A DNA stretch of 64,000 bases, from NCBI RefSeq assembly GCF_021568795.1, contig NZ_JAKGUE010000010.1, positions 25,877 through 89,876 of the forward strand, read 5' to 3'. Source of the stretch: Dethiosulfovibrio faecalis. Lineage in GTDB: Bacteria > Synergistota > Synergistia > Synergistales > Dethiosulfovibrionaceae. The position numbers and the translations under genes were made by a program. Positions 60,284 through 64,000 of the stretch are shown here, piece after piece; positions within the stretch are counted from its first letter, which is position 1; each line of letters begins with the position of its first letter. The notes beneath the pieces were generated by a model that worked only from the letters and a program-made list of their open reading frames with translations, was not told the origin of the DNA and searched no databases.

Positions 60284-60661
60284 TTAGGCCAGCTCGACGG
60301 TAGCTCCGACTTCCTCAAGCTGCTTCTTGACGCTCTCGGCCTCGTCCTTGGCAACGCCCTCTTTGACGGCCTTTCCGGGGTTGTCGACAAGCTCCTTGGC
60401 CTCTTTAAGGCCAAGTCCGGTGATCTCGCGAACGACCTTGATGACCTTGATCTTCTGGGAACCGGCGTCCTTAAGGACGACGTTGAACTCGGTTTTTTCC
60501 TCTTCGGCACCGGCACCGGCGGCACCGGCGGCGGGAGCAGCCATCATCATGGCGGGAGCGGCGGCGGAGACGCCGAACTTCTCCTCAAGTTCCTTTACGA
60601 GCTCGGAGAGCTCAAGAACGGACATTTCTTCAATAGCCTTTATGATATCCTCACGGGTCAT
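60284..60661 (-). CDS. rplL: 50S ribosomal protein L7/L12
   Basis: A 125-residue L7/L12 of standard length. The N-terminal dimerisation helices ([27 protein letters not shown], given as pattern) are followed by an Ala/Gly-rich hinge ([15 protein letters not shown]) and the conserved C-terminal domain ([23 protein letters not shown]). It forms the stalk that recruits translation factors. It follows rplJ by 70 bases and ends at a terminator instead of running into rpoB. Confidence 0.98.
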   Translation of the reverse strand: MTREDIIKAIEEMSVLELSELVKELEEKFGVSAAAPAMMMAAPAAGAAGAGAEEEKTEFNVVLKDAGSQKIKVIKVVREITGLGLKEAKELVDNPGKAVKEGVAKDEAESVKKQLEEVGATVELA

Positions 60662-60731
60662 TTGTTTTTCCTCCTCAAAATTCTAACGGGGAACTTCCCC
60701 TTATTTTAACTAAGCCGCTAAGCGACTGAAC

Positions 60732-61265
60732 TTAAGCTGCGTCGGATCCCTTCTTCTCCGCAAGTTGGGAGAGACAGGTAACCAATCCACGAGACGGGCC
60801 GGAAAGCACCGTGACCAGTCCTCTGATAGGACCTGCCAGAGTTCCGACAAGTTGGGCGAGCATCTGATCCCTGGAAGGAAGGTCGGCCAGAGCCATAACC
60901 TGATCCAGACTCAGAACGTTGCTCCCCATGAGACCTCCCTTGATGACCATGGCCTTGTTTTCTTTCTTGGAGGCAAACTCCTTGATGGCCTTGGCAATTG
61001 CCGGGCTGTTTTCATGGGCGATTACATAGGCGTTGGGACCGACGGTGATATCCTCCGGAACTGCCATACCGACCTCTCCGAGGGCTATCCTCACCAAGGT
61101 ATTCTTGGCGACCTTAACCTCTCCGCCAGCTTCTCTGACGAGACGTCTGACCTCAGTCGCCTGAGCGACGGTAAGGCCACGATATTCGCAGACGAATACG
61201 GCTTCGGCACCTTTGAGCTTATCCTTAAGTTCTGATACCATTTCAAACTTTATAGATGCGGGCAT
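60732..61265 (-). CDS. rplJ: 50S ribosomal protein L10
   Basis: A 177-residue L10. The N-terminal domain has FEMVSELKDKLKGAEAVFVCEYRGLTV, and the C-terminal helix holding L7/L12 dimers is present. It is preceded by a GAGGAGG ribosome site and by an L10 leader RNA with an attenuator hairpin, through which L10 is known to control its own synthesis. Confidence 0.97.
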   Translation of the reverse strand: MPASIKFEMVSELKDKLKGAEAVFVCEYRGLTVAQATEVRRLVREAGGEVKVAKNTLVRIALGEVGMAVPEDITVGPNAYVIAHENSPAIAKAIKEFASKKENKAMVIKGGLMGSNVLSLDQVMALADLPSRDQMLAQLVGTLAGPIRGLVTVLSGPSRGLVTCLSQLAEKKGSDAA

Positions 61266-61289
61266 ATTTTCACCTCCTCAAAAAAACAT

Positions 61290-61320
61290 AGGCTTCCGAT
61301 CCGTCAAGGATCGGAAGCCT
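61290..61320 (-). terminator. Attenuator hairpin before rplJ
   Basis: A 13-bp perfect stem AGGCTTCCGATCC / GGATCGGAAGCCT with a 5-base loop, followed on the minus strand by ATGTTTTTTT. It sits 24 bases upstream of the rplJ start and probably works as a transcription attenuator or partial terminator that sets rplJL levels. Confidence 0.8.
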
Positions 61321-61321
61321 G

Positions 61322-61440
61322 GATTCCATGATCTGAAAAGACATGAAAAACGTCCGAACCTCGGCGGGTGGTACGCGACCATTATCCTCTGACGAGGACC
61401 CACTGTCTTAAGTTCCATCGATTAGCGATTATACTCCCAC
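61322..61440 (-). ncRNA. Ribosomal protein L10 leader
   Basis: In the 195-base rplA-rplJ gap, the minus strand reads the usual L10-leader order: CTTAAGACAGTGGGTCC, a stem region, then CCACCCGCCGAGGTTCGG. This kink-turn-containing element binds the L10(L12)4 complex and feeds back on rplJL. The exact ends are not defined by sequence alone. Confidence 0.75.
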
Positions 61441-61459
61441 ATAGGTGAGATGTCTAATT

Positions 61460-62167
61460 TTAGTCGGAGATCTCCTTATGTGCAACGGCGGGGTCGACCT
61501 TTATACCGAGCCCCATGGTGGAGCTGAGGGAAAAACTCTTGACATAGGTTCCCTTAACCGCAGCCGGTCTGGCCTTTAGTATAGCGCTGTAAAAGGCCTT
61601 GAGGTTGGCGAAAAGATCTTCCTTGGAAAAACTGGCCTTGCCTACGGCGTTATGGACGATTCCGAACTTGTCCACTCTGAACTCGACCTTACCGGCCTTA
61701 ATCTCTTTAACGGCGTTTACGATATCTGTGGTCACGGTTCCGGCCTTGGCACTGGGCATGAGCCCTCTGGGTCCGAGGATCTTACCGAGACGGCCGATGA
61801 ATTTCATCGCGTCCGGCGTAGCGACGACGGACTCGAAATCCAGCCAGCCACCCTGAATCTTCTGGACCATGTCCTCTCCGCCGACGAAGTCCGCGCCGGC
61901 CTCCTTGGCTTCTTCCCCCATCTCCCCGGTGGTGATAACCAGTACCCGCTTGGTCTTGCCGGTACCGTGAGGAAGAGCCACGGTGCTACGCACCTGCTGA
62001 TCGGCATGGCGGGGATCGACGCCGAGACGAAGATGGACCTCGATGCTCTCGTCGAACTTAGCTTTAGCGTTTTCCTTTACAAGCGCGATCGCTTCCTCCA
62101 GGCTGTAAGCCCTCTGGAGATCGACCTTCTTTGCCATTTCAGCGTATCTTTTTCCTTGCTTAGACAT
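61460..62167 (-). CDS. rplA: 50S ribosomal protein L1
   Basis: A 235-residue L1. Core motifs are [15 protein letters not shown] and [22 protein letters not shown], with [14 protein letters not shown] at the end. ATG 62167 ([11 protein letters not shown]) is chosen because GGAGG is 8 bases upstream; ATG 62173 lies too near that site. It follows rplK, as in the standard rplKA pair, and can repress its own operon by binding a site in the message. Confidence 0.97.
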   Translation of the reverse strand: MSKQGKRYAEMAKKVDLQRAYSLEEAIALVKENAKAKFDESIEVHLRLGVDPRHADQQVRSTVALPHGTGKTKRVLVITTGEMGEEAKEAGADFVGGEDMVQKIQGGWLDFESVVATPDAMKFIGRLGKILGPRGLMPSAKAGTVTTDIVNAVKEIKAGKVEFRVDKFGIVHNAVGKASFSKEDLFANLKAFYSAILKARPAAVKGTYVKSFSLSSTMGLGIKVDPAVAHKEISD

Positions 62168-62234
62168 CGACATATCCTCCTTGTTTGTGGTCATAACGGG
62201 ACAGGATTTAGATCCCTGCCACAGGGAAAACCGG

Positions 62235-62660
62235 TTAGTCTACTACCTGAATCCCCATAGATCTAGCGGTGCCTGCGATCATACACATAGCGGCATCCAC
62301 GTCGTTCGCGTTGAGATCCTGCTTCTTTATCTCAGCGATCTCCTGAAGCTGAGCCCTGGTGATGGTTCCAACTTTGTTCTTGTTGGGCTCGCCGGACCCC
62401 TTCTCCACTCCCACAAGCTTTTTGATCAGAACGCTTGCAGGCGGCGTCTTAAGCTCAAAGGAGAAACTGCGATCGGCGTAGACCGTTATGATAGCGGGGA
62501 TAATCATCCCAGGCTGATCGCTGGTCTTCGCGTTGAACTGCTTGCAGAACTCCATTATGTTGACGCCATGCTGACCAAGGGCAGGACCTACGGGCGGCGC
62601 CGGGGTCGCCTTGCCCGCAGGCAACTGCAACTTGATCTGTCCTATGACTTTCTTAGCCAT
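62235..62660 (-). CDS. rplK: 50S ribosomal protein L11
   Basis: A 141-residue L11 of exact family length. The N-terminal domain has [25 protein letters not shown], including the Pro-rich linker that moves on factor binding, and the rRNA-binding C-terminal domain has [10 protein letters not shown]. It is the site of RelA and thiostrepton action in other bacteria. It lies between nusG and rplA. Confidence 0.98.
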   Translation of the reverse strand: MAKKVIGQIKLQLPAGKATPAPPVGPALGQHGVNIMEFCKQFNAKTSDQPGMIIPAIITVYADRSFSFELKTPPASVLIKKLVGVEKGSGEPNKNKVGTITRAQLQEIAEIKKQDLNANDVDAAMCMIAGTARSMGIQVVD

Positions 62661-62717
62661 ACGATAAAACTCCTCTCGTTGATGGTTGAAGCTGATGTCT
62701 CTATCAGCCGATACAAG

Positions 62718-63272
62718 CTAAAGCTTGTCGATCTCGACGTAGTCGATTTCGACAAGTGTGTCTCTTCCAAATACAGAGACGCTGAACTTGACCTTCCCCT
62801 TTTCCGGCAGGACCTCAATTATAGGACCTACCGCTCCCTCGAAGGGACCCGACTTGACCTTGATGACGTCGCCTTTTTTAAGGTCGATCTCGAAGGCGGG
62901 ACGATCGTTCTTCTTGGAACCGGAGAGACCGATCTTGCTCATGATATCGCCCACCTCTCTATCGGAGAGGGGGATCGGGTGGTTACCCGAACCTACGAAT
63001 CCGGTAACTCCAGGGGTATGCCTCACGACATACCACGGCTGGTCCTCCATGACCATCTCTACGAGAACGTAGCTAGGGAAAAGTTTTTTAGTCACCTTTT
63101 TGGACTTACCGTCCTTGACGACCACTTTCTCCTCTACGGGGACCAGGACATCGAAGATTTTATCCTCCATGCCCATTGTGGCGATCCTCTGCTCGAGGTT
63201 GGCCTTGACTTTGTTTTCGTATCCCGCATAGGTCTGAACAATATACCATTTTTTTTGATTAGTGGTCGCCAT
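62718..63272 (-). CDS. nusG: Transcription antitermination factor NusG
   Basis: A 184-residue NusG. The N-terminal RNAP-binding NGN domain (WYIVQTYAGYENKVKANLEQR, then SYVLVEMVMEDQPWYVVRHTPGVTGFVG) is followed by the C-terminal KOW domain (KKGDVIKVKSGPFEGAVG). It couples transcription to translation and Rho. It follows secE by 89 bases, within which there is a terminator-like hairpin. Confidence 0.97.
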   Translation of the reverse strand: MATTNQKKWYIVQTYAGYENKVKANLEQRIATMGMEDKIFDVLVPVEEKVVVKDGKSKKVTKKLFPSYVLVEMVMEDQPWYVVRHTPGVTGFVGSGNHPIPLSDREVGDIMSKIGLSGSKKNDRPAFEIDLKKGDVIKVKSGPFEGAVGPIIEVLPEKGKVKFSVSVFGRDTLVEIDYVEIDKL

Positions 63273-63280
63273 GATAAAAA

Positions 63281-63308
63281 AAGGGACCCGACATTTTCGG
63301 CCCCCTTA
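63281..63308 (-). terminator. Terminator-like hairpin between secE and nusG
   Basis: A stem of AAGGGGGCCGA with TCGGGTCCCTT on the minus strand (one mismatch, one wobble) and a 6-base loop, followed by seven T. It would attenuate readthrough from secE into nusG. The downstream nusG gene shows no clear separate promoter. Confidence 0.5.
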
Positions 63309-63361
63309 AACCTCCCTGTTCTTAGATACTGGAGACTTCCACTGGATCACCATATGGAAGG

Positions 63362-63544
63362 CTATCCAATAACCCTCGAAAAAACACCGGTCAATGCCAT
63401 ATCGACGATCCCGAGGTAGACAGCTACGAGTAGGGTCACAAATATGACGACCAGGGTGGAATACCAAACCTGTTGCTTACCGGGCCAAGTTACCTTTTTG
63501 AGCTCTGCTCTGGCCTCTCGAATAAAACCGAAGACTTTCTGCAT
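63362..63544 (-). CDS. secE: Preprotein translocase subunit SecE
   Basis: A 60-residue single-helix SecE of the short type. It opens with the amphipathic EARAELKKVTWPGKQQVW and has one C-terminal membrane helix (TLVVIFVTLLVAVYLGIVDMAL). ATG 63544 has GGAGG 8 bases upstream; an earlier start at 63559 overlaps that site. It stabilises SecY. Order trnW-secE-nusG is standard. Confidence 0.95.
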   Translation of the reverse strand: MQKVFGFIREARAELKKVTWPGKQQVWYSTLVVIFVTLLVAVYLGIVDMALTGVFSRVIG

Positions 63545-63580
63545 GACCCTGGCCTCCAATCGTCATTGATAGTAAAAAAA

Positions 63581-63657
63581 TGGCAGGCCCGGAAGGACTC
63601 GAACCTTCAACCCCCGGATTTGGAGTCCGGTGCTCTGCCAATTCGAGCTACGGACCT
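63581..63657 (-). tRNA. tRNA-Trp (anticodon CCA)
   Basis: A cloverleaf with acceptor AGGTCCG / CGGGCCT, anticodon CCA in ACTCCAAAT, discriminator G, and encoded CCA end. It sits between rpmG and secE as in many bacteria. Confidence 0.96.
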
Positions 63658-63678
63658 GCGCCAAGAAAGTATTTTACA

Positions 63679-63828
63679 CTACTTGGTCTCTTTATGCAAG
63701 GTGTGTTTTTTGCAGAACTTACAGTACTTGCTCAGCTCCAGCTTACCGCTCATGTTCTTCTTGTTCACGGAGCTGATGTAGTTCCGCCTTTTGCACTCGG
63801 TGCACTGAAGGCCGATCTGATCCGCCAT
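63679..63828 (-). CDS. rpmG: 50S ribosomal protein L33
   Basis: A 49-residue L33 starting [17 protein letters not shown] and ending HTLHKETK. Two CxxC pairs (CTEC and CKFC) show it is the zinc-binding form, which depends on zinc for folding and may be replaced by a zinc-free form under limitation in some bacteria. It follows tuf by 72 bases and precedes tRNA-Trp. Confidence 0.96.
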   Translation of the reverse strand: MADQIGLQCTECKRRNYISSVNKKNMSGKLELSKYCKFCKKHTLHKETK

Positions 63829-63856
63829 ATCTCTCACTCCCTTAAAGAAAGGTCGA

Positions 63857-63880
63857 CCCCCGCCGTCGAGCCGGCAGGGG
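63857..63880 (-). terminator. Possible terminator after tuf
   Basis: A 9-bp stem CCCCTGCCG / CGGCGGGGG (one wobble) with a 6-base loop on the minus strand. The downstream T tract is poor (TCGACCTTTC), so it may act as a pause or a processing site between tuf and rpmG. Confidence 0.4.
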
Positions 63881-63900
63881 CGGACCGAACGTTTTGTTTT

Positions 63901-64000
63901 CTACTCGAGAATCTCGGTAACGACGCCGGCGCCTACGGTGTGGCCGCCCTCACGGATGGCGAAGCGAAGACCGGTGTCCATGGCGATCGGGTGGATAAGC
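63901..64000 (-). CDS. tuf: Elongation factor Tu, C-terminal end (N-terminus beyond window)
   Basis: The last 32 codons of EF-Tu are present, ending [17 protein letters not shown] before the TAG stop, and preceded by [13 protein letters not shown]. This is the conserved domain 3 end of EF-Tu. The rest of the gene lies to the right of the window. It starts the tuf-rpmG-trnW-secE-nusG cluster. Confidence 0.97.
   Translation of the reverse strand, partial: LIHPIAMDTGLRFAIREGGHTVGAGVVTEILE

Overview
The window is bacterial chromosome of moderate G+C. I think it is from an anaerobic, diderm, amino-acid-fermenting bacterium, and a member of Synergistota (Dethiosulfovibrio-like) fits best. That placement is an inference from gene content and style, not a database match. 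Most genes lie on the minus strand in tightly overlapping operons with strong GGAGG ribosome binding sites.

Positions 1 to about 15,183 are the right-hand part of an integrated prophage. Its end is the 3' end of a tRNA-Gln gene, next to a P4-type tyrosine integrase. From left to right it holds a minus-strand early/replication operon (SF2 helicase cut by the window edge, Cas4/RecB-like nuclease, DUF669 protein, small phage proteins, AAA ATPase, HTH proteins and several very small overlapping genes). Next come a divergent Cro-like/CI-like repressor pair with palindromic operators, and then an A+T-rich cargo zone (7.5 to 13.8 kb). The cargo zone carries a membrane-anchored protein, a SLATT (DUF4231) membrane protein, a Thoeris ThsB-like TIR protein, a NYN-domain protein, a secreted endonuclease/phosphatase-fold protein and proteins I do not recognise. 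The SLATT plus TIR pair is the best candidate here for an undescribed defence system.

From 15.3 to 36 kb is core chromosome. A polyphosphate locus (ppx, CHAD protein and ppk1, with a divergent tandem-domain PPK2) is followed by FabH, DUF1846 and an orphan glycine-betaine-type binding protein. Next are DUF1015-serC-serA and an ErcA-like signalling operon (iron alcohol dehydrogenase homologue, soluble histidine kinase, receiver protein, receiver-GGDEF-EAL protein). A DUF5320 gene carries a Fur-box-like site.

Positions 36 to 44 kb hold a nine-gene Mrp/Mbh-type cation/proton antiporter operon. It has three MrpD-type subunits and no full-length MrpA. The CCA-adding enzyme gene lies upstream. Positions 44 to 58 kb hold tRNA-Asn, two tandem PEP/pyruvate-binding paralogues, Tpx, RarD, acyl-ACP thioesterase, MsrBA, a class II photolyase, a GAF-domain protein with a FapA-family protein, and an aspartate racemase.

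Positions 58 to 64 kb hold a six-tRNA operon, an amidohydrolase, a rhodanese, and the tuf-rpmG-trnW-secE-nusG-rplKA-rplJL ribosomal/transcription cluster, with an L10 leader. This cluster ends at a terminator after rplL instead of running into rpoBC. No CRISPR array, rRNA gene or recognisable insertion sequence was seen.
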